Under the pieces are notes generated by a model. That model worked only from the letters and a program-made list of their open reading frames with translations, was not told the origin of the DNA and searched no databases. Positions 16,153 through 24,678 of a stretch of 64,000 nt of DNA are shown here, piece after piece. Source of the DNA: Sinorhizobium sp. B11 (GTDB taxonomy: Bacteria > Pseudomonadota > Alphaproteobacteria > Rhizobiales > Rhizobiaceae); NCBI GenBank assembly GCA_039725955.1, contig CP091034.1, forward strand, positions 1,674,001 to 1,738,000. The letters are read 5' to 3'. The translations under genes and the position numbers were made by a program. The first letter of the stretch is position 1, and each line of letters begins with the position of its first letter.

Positions 16153-17735
16153 GCGGCAAAATCATTATCCGATCACTCGTGTCCGCGCTCACCCTGTCCG
16201 GCCTGGTGGCACTTGCAGGATGCGATGCTTTCACCAGCGGCCCGAATTTTTCCATCGTTTCCGGCTCGGAAAATACCATCCTGCAGCCGATCGTCGAGGA
16301 ATTCTGCAAGGAGAAACACGCGACCTGCTCCTTCAAATATGAGGGCACCCTCGATATCGGCCTTGCGCTGCAAAGCGATCAAGGCGTGGAACAGGATGCC
16401 GTGTGGCCGGCCTCCAGCGTCTGGGTCGACATGTTCGATGCCAAACGCAGGGTCAAGGACCTGACATCGGTGGCGCAGACACCCGTCATCCTCGGCGTGC
16501 GCAAGTCGAAGGCCGAGCAGCTCGGTTGGGTCGGCAAGGATGTCTTCATGAAGGATATCCTGACAGCGGTGAACAGCGGATCGCTGAAATTCCTGATGAC
16601 ATCGGCCACCCAGTCGAATTCCGGTGCCAGCGCCTATCTCGCCATGCTTTCAAGCGCGCTCGGCAACAAGCCTGTCATCGAGCCGGGCGATCTCGACAAC
16701 AAGACTGTGCAGGACACCGTTCGAAGCCTGCTTGCCGGCGTCGCGCGCTCCTCCGGCTCGTCGGGCTGGCTTGCCGACCTCTATACGGACTCGGCCGGCA
16801 AGGGCACGGTCTATGATGCGATGTGGAATTATGAGGCTGTCATAAAGGAAACCAACGACAAGCTGTCAGGCATCGGCAAGGAGCCGCTCTATGCCATTTA
16901 TCCCGCCGATGGCGTGGCGATGGCGGATTCGCCGATCGGCTTTGTGGATCATGGCCGGGGTCCCGAGGTCCAGGCCTTTTTCAAGGATCTGCTCACCTAT
17001 CTACGTTCGCCCGATGTGCAGAAGAAGATTGCCGAAACCGGCCGCCGCCTGCCGCTCGGCAGCGTCACCGCCGAAGCTGAGCCGAGCTGGAATTTCGATC
17101 CTGCCAAACTGGTGACCGCGATCCGCATGCCGGAGCCGGCCGTGATCCGCCAGGCGCTCACGCTCTATCAGGCGGCGCTGCGCAAACCGTCATTGACGGT
17201 ACTCTGCCTCGATTTCTCCGGCTCGATGCAGGGAGATGGCGAGAACAGTCTGCAGCAGGCGATGCGCTTCTTGTTCACGCCCGAGGAGGCAAGCAAGGTT
17301 CTGGTGCAATGGTCGCCGGCCGACCGCATCTTCATCATTCCGTTCGATGCCAATGTCCGCGATATCTTCTCGGCCTCGGGCGACATGATGGAACAACAGG
17401 GGCTTCTCAACGCCGTTTCCGGACAGCATGCAGGGGGCGGCACCAATATGTATGCCTGTGCCGAACGCGCGCTCCAACAGATGACGAAGACCGGGGACCT
17501 CGGCAATTATCTGCCGGCGATCATCATCATGACTGACGGCAGATCGGATGACCAGAGTGCAGCCTTCATGAGCGACTGGAACGCGATGGAACCACGCGTG
17601 CCGATCTTCGGGATCACCTTCGGCGATGCGGACAAGACCCAGCTCGACAGTCTGGCGGCAGCGACCGCGGCACGTGTCTTCGATGGCCGGTCGGACCTTG
17701 CGACGGCATTCCGCACCGCCCGCGGCTACAACTAG
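16149..17735 (+). CDS. Lipoprotein with a solute-binding domain and a C-terminal VWA domain
   Basis: 528 residues, GTG start overlapping the telA-family stop. A lipoprotein signal ends in LAGC (Cys at residue 25). Residues of about 30-330 look like a type 2 binding protein of the ModA/SBP_bac_11 sort: SGSENTILQPIVEEF, AVWPASSVWVD, and an oxyanion-loop-like TQSNSGASAYL. From about residue 345 there is a von Willebrand A domain with a complete MIDAS: DFSGS, the Thr of GGGTNMY, and the Asp of IMTDGRSDD. The joined domains suggest a membrane-tethered, metal-dependent binding protein in the periplasm. The substrate is unknown; an oxyanion is inferred from the binding-fold type and the TelA neighbour. 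Confidence 0.82.
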   Translation: MSGKIIIRSLVSALTLSGLVALAGCDAFTSGPNFSIVSGSENTILQPIVEEFCKEKHATCSFKYEGTLDIGLALQSDQGVEQDAVWPASSVWVDMFDAKRRVKDLTSVAQTPVILGVRKSKAEQLGWVGKDVFMKDILTAVNSGSLKFLMTSATQSNSGASAYLAMLSSALGNKPVIEPGDLDNKTVQDTVRSLLAGVARSSGSSGWLADLYTDSAGKGTVYDAMWNYEAVIKETNDKLSGIGKEPLYAIYPADGVAMADSPIGFVDHGRGPEVQAFFKDLLTYLRSPDVQKKIAETGRRLPLGSVTAEAEPSWNFDPAKLVTAIRMPEPAVIRQALTLYQAALRKPSLTVLCLDFSGSMQGDGENSLQQAMRFLFTPEEASKVLVQWSPADRIFIIPFDANVRDIFSASGDMMEQQGLLNAVSGQHAGGGTNMYACAERALQQMTKTGDLGNYLPAIIIMTDGRSDDQSAAFMSDWNAMEPRVPIFGITFGDADKTQLDSLAAATAARVFDGRSDLATAFRTARGYN

Positions 17736-17742
17736 GACCGGC

Positions 17743-18360
17743 ATGCGCAACTGGCTCGGCAATGACGGCAACTGGATCATGGCGGGATTGGTGACCGCCA
17801 TTCTCGTCCCCGTCCTGACGTTTGCCGCCGGCATGCCGTTCTGGATTGCCGCCGTCATCGGCCTTCTGGTTTTTGCCGGCCTCGTTTTCCTTCTGGCGCC
17901 GCGCAGGCTTTTCGAAGGTCTCGATATCAAGGTGATCGGCCGCGGTCGTCTCGCCTTCGCAAGGGAATTGCTGGAAGCGGCGGTGCCGTCTGCACAACGG
18001 CTGGAGGCGGCAGCCGACGATATTACCGATAAGCCGACCGCAGCGCGCGTGCGTCACCTGGCTGAAATAGCCGCCGATGTCTTCCGCACGGTGGAGGCAA
18101 AGCCGGAAAGTGCCAATGCCGTGCGGCGGTTCCTCAGCTACTATCTACCGCGTGCGGCCGAGGTTGCAGAGGGCTTTGCGGCAATCGAGGCGAAACGCGC
18201 GCCTGACATCAAGCAGTTGGAGGACGTCCGCGCTGTACTGGTAAAGCTGGAGGATGCCTTCGTTCACTATGCCGACAGCCTTGTTGATGATGCGCTTGGC
18301 ACGCTCGACACCGACCTGCGCCTCATTCAGGCATCGCTCAAAGAGGATCTCGGACGCTGA
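17743..18360 (+). CDS. XpaC family (5-bromo-4-chloroindolyl phosphate hydrolysis) membrane protein
   Basis: 205 residues. Two closely spaced hydrophobic helices near the N-terminus (IMAGLVTAILVPVLTFAAG and IAAVIGLLVFAGLVFLLAP) are followed by a helical cytoplasmic domain with ADDITDKPTAARVRHLAEIA and FLSYYLPRAAEVAEGFAAIE, the XpaC pattern. LDTDLRLIQASLKEDLGR ends the protein. XpaC was named for a phosphatase phenotype, but a direct enzyme activity has not been shown for the family; it is found next to TelA. The ATG at 17743 lies seven bases after the previous stop. Its stop overlaps the next start by one base (TGATG). Confidence 0.83.
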   Translation: MRNWLGNDGNWIMAGLVTAILVPVLTFAAGMPFWIAAVIGLLVFAGLVFLLAPRRLFEGLDIKVIGRGRLAFARELLEAAVPSAQRLEAAADDITDKPTAARVRHLAEIAADVFRTVEAKPESANAVRRFLSYYLPRAAEVAEGFAAIEAKRAPDIKQLEDVRAVLVKLEDAFVHYADSLVDDALGTLDTDLRLIQASLKEDLGR

Positions 18361-19463
18361 TGGCTCTCTCCCGCCGCGCCTTTGGAGTTGGATTGCTTGC
18401 CACCGGTATCGCCGGCACGGGCGGTTATTTCGCCGTTCGCGACCGGCCGGAGCTGCAGGGCCTGCTGGGGACGCGTACAAAGCTGTTCGGCTTCGTCGGT
18501 GGCGAGAAGGAGGCTTTCCTTGCCGATCCCGACGTCGTCGACGCCGTCAAGGACTACGGCCTATCGATCGACAGTCGCGTCGCCGGCTCGGTCGAGATGG
18601 TTCGCGAGCAAGCCTTGCTGTCGCAGAACCCGCAATTTCTCTGGCCGTCGTCGTCCATCATGGTGGATATCGCCCGCCAGAGCGGCGTGAAGATCCGCGA
18701 TGACAGGGTCATGCTGAACACGCCTGTCGTCGTCTACACATGGCAGCCTGTCGTGGATGGGCTGATCAAATCGGGTCTCGTGACCGTAGTTGACGGTCAT
18801 CATCAGCTTGACCTTAAGGCCTTGCTCGATGCCATTCTTGCCGGCACCGACTGGTCGAAGCTCGGCGTCGCCACACTCTACGGCCGGGCGCGCATCGTCT
18901 CCACCGATCCGAACCGCTCGAATTCCGGCTTCATCTTCTCGGGCCTTGCGCTCAGCCTCTTCAGCGGCAATGTCGCAACACCAGATGATCTCACCCGGGT
19001 TGGCGGCAAGGTGCAGTCGATCTTCCGCAACATGGGTTTCAAATCGCCGTCTTCAGGCAAGCTGTTCGATCAGTATCTGGCAGGCGGCCTCGGCGGCGAG
19101 CCGATGATCATCGGCTACGAGAATCAGCTGGTCGAATGGGCGCTTGCCGATCCCGGCAGGTGGAGCCGCATCCAGTCGGGGCAGGGCGCCAAGCCTGTTG
19201 TCCTCTATCCGCGCCCGACCGTCTACTCGGCCCACCCGCTGATCGTCGTCGACCAAACGGCCGAACGACTGATCGAGGCACTGACGAGCGCAAGGCTGCA
19301 GGAGCTTGCCTGGACCAAACATGGTTTCCGCGGACCGCTCGGCACGGCGACCGGCGATACGCAGGGGACGATTGCCGGCCTTCTGCCATCCGAAATCGAT
19401 GCGGTGCTGCCGATCCCGGATGCCGGTGTCATGCTGGGGTTGCTCAACATGCTGGCAAACTGA
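18360..19463 (+). CDS. Tat-type periplasmic solute-binding-like protein, paralogue of the upstream lipoprotein domain
   Basis: 367 residues. SRRAFGVGLLATGIAG at the N-terminus matches a twin-arginine signal or anchor. The rest matches the binding domain of the VWA lipoprotein two genes upstream: WPSSSIMVDI against WPASSVWVDM, NTPVVVY against QTPVILG, NRSNSGFIFSGLALS against TQSNSGASAYLAMLS, and a late YENQLVEWA. It has no VWA domain. No permease or ATPase gene is near, so it is probably not part of a conventional ABC importer. It ends the four-gene operon. The substrate is unknown. Confidence 0.72.
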   Translation: MALSRRAFGVGLLATGIAGTGGYFAVRDRPELQGLLGTRTKLFGFVGGEKEAFLADPDVVDAVKDYGLSIDSRVAGSVEMVREQALLSQNPQFLWPSSSIMVDIARQSGVKIRDDRVMLNTPVVVYTWQPVVDGLIKSGLVTVVDGHHQLDLKALLDAILAGTDWSKLGVATLYGRARIVSTDPNRSNSGFIFSGLALSLFSGNVATPDDLTRVGGKVQSIFRNMGFKSPSSGKLFDQYLAGGLGGEPMIIGYENQLVEWALADPGRWSRIQSGQGAKPVVLYPRPTVYSAHPLIVVDQTAERLIEALTSARLQELAWTKHGFRGPLGTATGDTQGTIAGLLPSEIDAVLPIPDAGVMLGLLNMLAN

Positions 19464-19671
19464 ACCGTTCGGGTCTATATATCGAGCGCTGTCCAAGGCA
19501 GATTTTTTGGCACAAGCCTTGCTTTTGCGGAAAATCGAATGTAAGGGCACGCGCATTCCACACGTAAGGCATGGGATCGTCCGGGAGAAATCCGGCTTTT
19601 CCGCCCGGTGGCATCTTCAAAGAGGATGCTGTTCGCCTTGCGGAGGTTCAACCGGCAAAGGAGTAAAAGGC
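19464..19671 (+). promoter_or_regulatory. rpsB leader and promoter region
   Basis: 208 bases between the TelA operon and rpsB. A short hairpin GCATCTT / AGGATGC (about 19610-19628, one G-T pair) stands 30 bases before the AAAGGAG ribosome site. It could be part of an autoregulatory S2 leader, but I see no match to a known leader class. No confident -35/-10 pair. Confidence 0.3.
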
Positions 19672-20439
19672 ATGGCATTGCCTGATTTTTCTATGCGCCA
19701 GCTTCTCGAAGCAGGCGTCCACTTCGGTCACCAGACGCACCGCTGGAACCCGAAGATGAAGCCCTACATTTTCGGCGATCGTAACAACATCCACATCATC
19801 GACCTGGCTCAGACCGTTCCGATGCTGTCGCGCGCCCTCCAGGTCGTGTCCGACACCGTTGCTCGCGGCGGCCGCGTTCTCTTCGTCGGCACCAAGCGTC
19901 AGGCTTCCGAGCTGATCGCTGACTCGGCCAAGCGTTCTGCCCAGTACTACGTCAACTCGCGTTGGCTCGGCGGCATGATGACGAACTGGAAGACGATCTC
20001 CAACTCGATCCAGCGCCTGCGCAAGCTCGACGAAATCCTGAGCTCCGAGCAGTCCGGCTACTCCAAGAAGGAGCGCCTGAACCTCGAGCGCGAGCGCGAA
20101 AAGCTCGACAAGGCCCTCGGCGGTATCAAGGACATGGGCGGCACGCCGGACCTGATGTTCATCATTGACACCAACAAGGAAAAGATCGCGATCGACGAAG
20201 CCAAGCGCCTCGGCATCCCGGTCGTCGCCATCATCGACTCGAACTGCGATCCGGACCTGATCGACTATCCGATCCCGGGCAACGACGACGCCTCGCGCGC
20301 CATCGCTCTCTACTGCGACCTGATCGCCCGCGCTGCGATCGACGGTATCGCCCGTCAGCAGAGCGGATCGGGCCGCGACCTCGGCGCTTCGACCGAAGTT
20401 CCGTTCGAGCCGGCGCTCGATGAGGCGAGCGAAGCCTGA
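19672..20439 (+). CDS. rpsB: 30S ribosomal protein S2
   Basis: 255 residues. MALPDFSMRQLLEAGVHFGHQ is the universal S2 start, followed by WNPKMKPYIFGDRNNIHIIDL, VLFVGTKRQA and SRWLGGMMTNWKT. GTPDLMFIIDTNKEKIAI and PVVAIIDSNCDPDLIDYPIPGNDD (conserved parts) confirm the family. It joins the small subunit platform late in assembly. The ATG at 19672 has AAAGGAG eight bases upstream; longer frames to the left are not coding. It begins the translation cluster rpsB-tsf-pyrH-frr. Confidence 0.97.
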   Translation: MALPDFSMRQLLEAGVHFGHQTHRWNPKMKPYIFGDRNNIHIIDLAQTVPMLSRALQVVSDTVARGGRVLFVGTKRQASELIADSAKRSAQYYVNSRWLGGMMTNWKTISNSIQRLRKLDEILSSEQSGYSKKERLNLEREREKLDKALGGIKDMGGTPDLMFIIDTNKEKIAIDEAKRLGIPVVAIIDSNCDPDLIDYPIPGNDDASRAIALYCDLIARAAIDGIARQQSGSGRDLGASTEVPFEPALDEASEA

Positions 20440-20446
20440 TAAAAGC

Positions 20447-20522
20447 GGGTGGAGCAAAGCTCCGCCCAAGCTTGCAAGGATTGGGAAAGGCCGCTCGCGA
20501 CTCTCAGAAGTTCGGCGGCCTT
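20447..20522 (+). promoter_or_regulatory. Two consecutive hairpins between rpsB and tsf
   Basis: Hairpin one: GGGTGGAGC / GCTCCGCCC at 20447-20455 and 20459-20467 (one G-T pair). Hairpin two: AAGGCCGC at 20487-20494 with GCGGCCTT at 20515-20522. Neither has a T-run, so full termination is unlikely; they could give partial read-through or mark an mRNA processing point between S2 and EF-Ts. Confidence 0.45.
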
Positions 20523-20678
20523 GCCCGTTTCAGGCGGAAGCTGTGATTGCTTTTGCCTCCATGAATTCTGTATGGCGCGTCTTCATAACGCTGTCATACA
20601 TACAGGTACATTTCGTGCCTCAATCCGGTGCCGCACCGCGTTCTGCGGGCCACCGAATAAACCGACAAGAGGAAGCTT

Positions 20679-21605
20679 ATGACCGAGATTACGGCTGCAC
20701 TGGTGAAGGAACTGCGCGAAAAGTCCGGCGCAGGCATGATGGACTGCAAGAAGGCGCTGACCGAGACCAACGGCGACATCGAAGCCGCGATCGACTGGCT
20801 GCGCGCCAAGGGCATCTCCAAGGCCGACAAGAAGTCCGGCCGCGCCGCTGCTGAAGGCCTGGTCGCCATCGCCGGCGCTGGTCACAAGGCTGTCGTCATC
20901 GAGCTCAATTCCGAAACTGACTTCGTTGCCCGTAACGATGCCTTCCAGGATCTCGCACGCGGCATCGCTGAAGTTGCGCTCTCCACCGACGGCACCGTCG
21001 AAGCTATTTCGGCTGCGATCTATCCGGCATCCGGCAAGCCGGTCGCCGACACCGTCAAGGAAGCGATCGCAACCATCGGCGAGAACATGACGCTTCGTCG
21101 TGCAGCCAAGCTGGAAGTCGAGCACGGTGTCGTCGCCACTTACATCCACAACGCTGCCGGCGACGGCATCGGCAAGCTCGGCGTTCTCGTCGCGCTGAAG
21201 TCGGTCGGCGACAAGGCCGTCCTGTCCTCGATCGGCCGCCAGGTTGCCATGCACATTGCCGCGACCAACCCGCTGGCGATCCGTGCCGAAGAAGTCGATG
21301 CCGCAGTCGCCGAACGCGAACGCAATGTCTTCATCGAGCAGTCCCGCGAATCCGGCAAGCCGGAAGCCATCATCGAAAAGATGGTCGAAGGCCGCATGCG
21401 CAAGTTCTTCGAAGAAGTAGCCCTTCTCTCGCAGTCTTTCGTCATCAACCCGGAACTGACGGTCGGCGCTGCGGTCAAGGCAGCCGAAAAGGAAGCCGGC
21501 GCTGCGATCGAAGTCGTCGGCATGGCCCGTCTGCTCCTCGGCGAAGGTGTCGAGAAGGAAGAGACCGACTTCGCAGCCGAAGTCGCTGCTGTCGCCAAGG
21601 GCTGA
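20679..21605 (+). CDS. tsf: Elongation factor Ts
   Basis: 308 residues. LVKELREKSGAGMMDCKKAL is the conserved TDVGF-region equivalent that binds EF-Tu, followed by GDIEAAIDWLRAKG and VIELNSETDFVARND, which are universal. EF-Ts recycles EF-Tu-GDP to EF-Tu-GTP. RESGKPEAIIEKMVEGRMRKFFEEV lies in the C-terminal coiled-coil part. The ATG at 20679 has AAGAGGA upstream. It is the second gene of the rpsB cluster. Confidence 0.97.
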   Translation: MTEITAALVKELREKSGAGMMDCKKALTETNGDIEAAIDWLRAKGISKADKKSGRAAAEGLVAIAGAGHKAVVIELNSETDFVARNDAFQDLARGIAEVALSTDGTVEAISAAIYPASGKPVADTVKEAIATIGENMTLRRAAKLEVEHGVVATYIHNAAGDGIGKLGVLVALKSVGDKAVLSSIGRQVAMHIAATNPLAIRAEEVDAAVAERERNVFIEQSRESGKPEAIIEKMVEGRMRKFFEEVALLSQSFVINPELTVGAAVKAAEKEAGAAIEVVGMARLLLGEGVEKEETDFAAEVAAVAKG

Positions 21606-21629
21606 TCTTTCAGCCATATTTGGGAAAAC

Positions 21630-21663
21630 CGAAGGGCATCGCGTGACAACGCGGTGCCCTTCG
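21630..21663 (+). promoter_or_regulatory. 14-bp hairpin between tsf and pyrH
   Basis: CGAAGGGCATCGCG at 21630-21643 pairs with CGCGGTGCCCTTCG at 21650-21663 (one G-T pair), with a six-base loop. No T-run follows (TGTATCGGG), so it is not a classical terminator; partial termination or mRNA stabilisation is more likely. Confidence 0.55.
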
Positions 21664-21700
21664 TGTATCGGGCAATTGCGGCAATATACGAGGAGCCAAC

Positions 21701-22423
21701 ATGACGTCGGAACCAATCTACAAACGTGTTCTACTCAAGGCTTCTGGGGAAGCCATGATGGGTTCGCAGGGCTTCGGTATCGACGTTGCGGTGGCAGACC
21801 GCATCGCGTCCGACATTGCCGATGCGCGGCAGATGGGTGTCGAAGTCGGCGTCGTTATCGGCGGTGGCAACATCTTCCGTGGCGTGGCCGTTGCGTCCAA
21901 GGGTGGCGACCGCGTCACCGGTGACCACATGGGCATGCTTGGCACGGTCATCAACGCGCTTGCGCTGGCGACCTCGCTGCGCAAGCTGAATATCGATACG
22001 GTGGTTCTGTCGGCAATCTCCATGCCGGAAATCTGCGAGAGCTTCTCGCAGCGCGCCACGTTGTATCACCTGTCGCTCGGCAGGGTGGTTATTTTCGCCG
22101 GCGGCACGGGCAATCCTTTCTTCACCACTGATTCTGCTGCAGCGCTGCGCGCCGCCGAAATGGGCGCCGAGGCAATCTTCAAGGGCACGCAGGTCGACGG
22201 CATATACACCGCCGATCCGAAGAAGGATCCGGAAGCGACGCGTTTCGACCATCTGACGCACAAGGAGGTTCTCGACCGGGGCCTTGCGGTCATGGATGTG
22301 GCCGCTGTTGCACTCGCGCGCGAGAATTCCATTCCGATCGTTGTTTTCTCGATTCACGAGAAGGGACGTTTCGCTGAAATCTTGACGGGTGGTGGTCTCA
22401 AGACCATCGTGTCCGACAACTGA
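21701..22423 (+). CDS. pyrH: UMP kinase
   Basis: 240 residues. RVLLKASGEAMMG at the N-terminus, GVVIGGGNIFRG and GNPFFTTDSAAALRAAEMGAE are the amino-acid-kinase blocks of bacterial UMP kinase. TQVDGIYTADPKKDP binds the nucleotide. It makes UDP from UMP with ATP and is a hexamer controlled by GTP and UTP. GAGGAG precedes the ATG. Between tsf and frr, the usual order. Confidence 0.97.
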   Translation: MTSEPIYKRVLLKASGEAMMGSQGFGIDVAVADRIASDIADARQMGVEVGVVIGGGNIFRGVAVASKGGDRVTGDHMGMLGTVINALALATSLRKLNIDTVVLSAISMPEICESFSQRATLYHLSLGRVVIFAGGTGNPFFTTDSAAALRAAEMGAEAIFKGTQVDGIYTADPKKDPEATRFDHLTHKEVLDRGLAVMDVAAVALARENSIPIVVFSIHEKGRFAEILTGGGLKTIVSDN

Positions 22424-22474
22424 TAGGGAGCTGTGCCGTTGCCGGCGCAAATCTTCTGAGACAGGAGAATAGGT

Positions 22475-23035
22475 ATGAGTGAAGGTATCGACATCAAGGA
22501 ACTGAAGCGCCGCATGGATGGCGCGGTTTCCGCGTTCAAGAGCGACATTGCATCGCTGCGCACGGGCCGCGCTTCGGCCAACATTCTCGATCCGGTGACG
22601 GTGGAAGCCTATGGTTCGCGCATGCCGCTGAACCAGGTCGCCAACATCACGGTGCCGGAGCCACGCATGCTGACGGTATCCGTCTGGGACAAGAGCATGG
22701 TCGGCGCAGTAGACCGTTCGATTCGCGAATCAAATCTCGGCCTGAACCCGATCGTCGACGGTCAGAACCTTCGCATCCCGCTGCCGGAGCTCAACGAAGA
22801 GCGCCGCAAGTCACTCGTCAAGGTCGCCCATGACTATGCCGAAAAGAGCAAGGTTGCGATTCGCCACGTACGACGCGACGGCATGGACGGCCTTAAGAAA
22901 GCCGAAAAGGATGGCGTAATCGGCCAGGACGAAAGCCGGGCACAGTCGGAACGTGTTCAGAAAATGACGGACGATACGATTTTGGAAATCGACCGCTTGC
23001 TTGGCGAGAAAGAAAAGGAAATCATGCAAGTCTAG
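22475..23035 (+). CDS. frr: Ribosome recycling factor
   Basis: 186 residues. RMDGAVSAFKSDIASLRTGRAS, then VEAYGSRMPLNQVANI, WDKSMVGAVDRSIRESNLGLNP and LPELNEERRKSLVK are the universal RRF blocks; both the three-helix domain and the small beta domain are present. It splits post-termination ribosomes with EF-G. The gene is 51 bases after pyrH and has ACAGGAG upstream. Confidence 0.97.
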   Translation: MSEGIDIKELKRRMDGAVSAFKSDIASLRTGRASANILDPVTVEAYGSRMPLNQVANITVPEPRMLTVSVWDKSMVGAVDRSIRESNLGLNPIVDGQNLRIPLPELNEERRKSLVKVAHDYAEKSKVAIRHVRRDGMDGLKKAEKDGVIGQDESRAQSERVQKMTDDTILEIDRLLGEKEKEIMQV

Positions 23036-23072
23036 TATACTTGCGTCCCCGCCAAGAAAGACCGGACAGAAA

Positions 23073-23816
23073 ATGTCGGAAACCTCATTTTTGACTGCGC
23101 CAGAACATGTTGCCATCATCATGGATGGCAACGGTCGTTGGGCAAAGCAGCGCGGCCTGCCGCGGACGATGGGACACCGCAGAGCGGTCGAGACCGTTCG
23201 CCAGACCGTGCGCACTGCCGGCGATCTTGGCATCAAATATCTGACGCTCTTTGCCTTTTCCTCGGAGAACTGGCGTCGCCCGGAAGCCGAGGTCACTGAT
23301 CTTCTCGGCCTTCTGAAGGCTTTCATCCGCAGCGATCTCGCAGAGCTTCACCGGCAGAATGTGCGCATCAGGGTGATCGGCGACCGCGTCAACCTGCGCA
23401 GCGACATTCTCAAGCTCCTGCTGGAGGCCGAGGAAACGACCAAGGCCAATACGGCGCTGACACTCGTCATCGCGTTCAACTACGGATCTCGCGACGAGAT
23501 CGCCCGCGCCATGATGAGCCTCGCCAAGGATGTGGAGGAGGGGCGCCTCAGGTCGCAGGACATCACGCCCGCGCTGATCGATGCCCGGCTGGATACGGCG
23601 GGCATTCCCGACCCCGATCTCATCATTCGCACCAGTGGCGAAGAGCGGCTCTCCAATTTCCTGTTATGGCAGGCTGCCTACTCGGAATTCGTCTTCCTGC
23701 CGGAATATTGGCCCGACTTCAGCCGCGAGCTCTTCCTTTCGGCGCTTGAGAAGTTTGCCTCGCGCGATCGCCGCTTCGGTGGTCTTTCCGCTCAGGCCGC
23801 AGCAGTGAACACCTGA
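23073..23816 (+). CDS. uppS: Isoprenyl transferase (undecaprenyl diphosphate synthase)
   Basis: 247 residues. HVAIIMDGNGRWAKQRG holds the catalytic Asp and the P-loop-like site of cis-prenyl transferases; TLFAFSSENWRRP and IRTSGEERLSNFLLWQ are equally diagnostic. It builds the C55 carrier lipid for peptidoglycan and O-antigen at the membrane. The ATG at 23073 is chosen; an earlier in-frame start at 23001 lies inside frr and lacks a site. cdsA starts two bases after its stop. Confidence 0.96.
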   Translation: MSETSFLTAPEHVAIIMDGNGRWAKQRGLPRTMGHRRAVETVRQTVRTAGDLGIKYLTLFAFSSENWRRPEAEVTDLLGLLKAFIRSDLAELHRQNVRIRVIGDRVNLRSDILKLLLEAEETTKANTALTLVIAFNYGSRDEIARAMMSLAKDVEEGRLRSQDITPALIDARLDTAGIPDPDLIIRTSGEERLSNFLLWQAAYSEFVFLPEYWPDFSRELFLSALEKFASRDRRFGGLSAQAAAVNT

Positions 23817-23818
23817 CG

Positions 23819-24649
23819 ATGAAGCAGGAACTGAAGCTCCGTATCGTTTCAGGCCTGATTCTCGCGATCATCATTCTTGCCGCCACCTGGTATGGCGGCT
23901 TTATCTTCCGCATTGTGGCGGCGGCGATCGCGCTCCTGATCTATTATGAATGGTCGACGATTACAGGCATCGCCCGCGACCGGGTCACGAACGTGCTCGG
24001 CTGGGTGGGCGAGGTGGTGGTTGCCCTGCTCGTTTTGGCAGGCGCATTCGAATATGCCTTGGGAATGTTGATCGCCTTGACCGCTCTCGGCATCGCCATG
24101 ATCTTTCTGCATCGCGCCAGCCGCTGGTTCGCTCCGGGCCTTTTATATGCAGGGGGTACTGGACTGGCGCTTGCCGCGATCCGCGGCGATGAAACGCTTG
24201 GCCTCTATGCGATGCTCTTCATCTTCGCGGTGGTCTGGGCAACCGATATTCTCGCCTATTTCGTCGGACGCGCGATTGGCGGTCCAAAGCTTGCTCCGCG
24301 CATCTCGCCTGGGAAGACCTGGTCCGGGGCCGTAGGTGGTGCCATTTCGGCTGTCATTGCCGGAGCCGTCATTGTCCATTTTCTTGTTCCGGAAGCCGTG
24401 GATCGCGCCGCAGTGATCGCGCTCATCCTGTCCGTCTTCAGCCAGTCAGGCGATCTTTTCGAAAGTTTCATCAAGCGAAAATTCGGCGTGAAGGACTCCA
24501 GCCGTCTCATTCCGGGACATGGCGGGGTCATGGACCGTGTCGATGGACTGATTTTCGCCTGTTTTTCAGCGTTCTTGCTTGCTGGCCTTTTTTCGCTGAT
24601 AAAGGGCACCGGGACGACCTCGCTCGGTGCGGCATTGTTCGGCCTTTGA
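23819..24649 (+). CDS. cdsA: Phosphatidate cytidylyltransferase
   Basis: 276 residues, polytopic inner-membrane protein with about seven or eight hydrophobic segments. The CdsA signature is near the C-terminus: SFIKRKFGVKDSS, then PGHGGVMDRVDG. It makes CDP-diacylglycerol from phosphatidate and CTP for phospholipid synthesis. SPGKTWSGAVGG is another conserved block. It is tightly packed between uppS (2 bases) and rseP (29 bases). Confidence 0.96.
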   Translation: MKQELKLRIVSGLILAIIILAATWYGGFIFRIVAAAIALLIYYEWSTITGIARDRVTNVLGWVGEVVVALLVLAGAFEYALGMLIALTALGIAMIFLHRASRWFAPGLLYAGGTGLALAAIRGDETLGLYAMLFIFAVVWATDILAYFVGRAIGGPKLAPRISPGKTWSGAVGGAISAVIAGAVIVHFLVPEAVDRAAVIALILSVFSQSGDLFESFIKRKFGVKDSSRLIPGHGGVMDRVDGLIFACFSAFLLAGLFSLIKGTGTTSLGAALFGL

Positions 24650-24678
24650 TCGTTGCGGCCAGATAGAAGAAGGAACTC

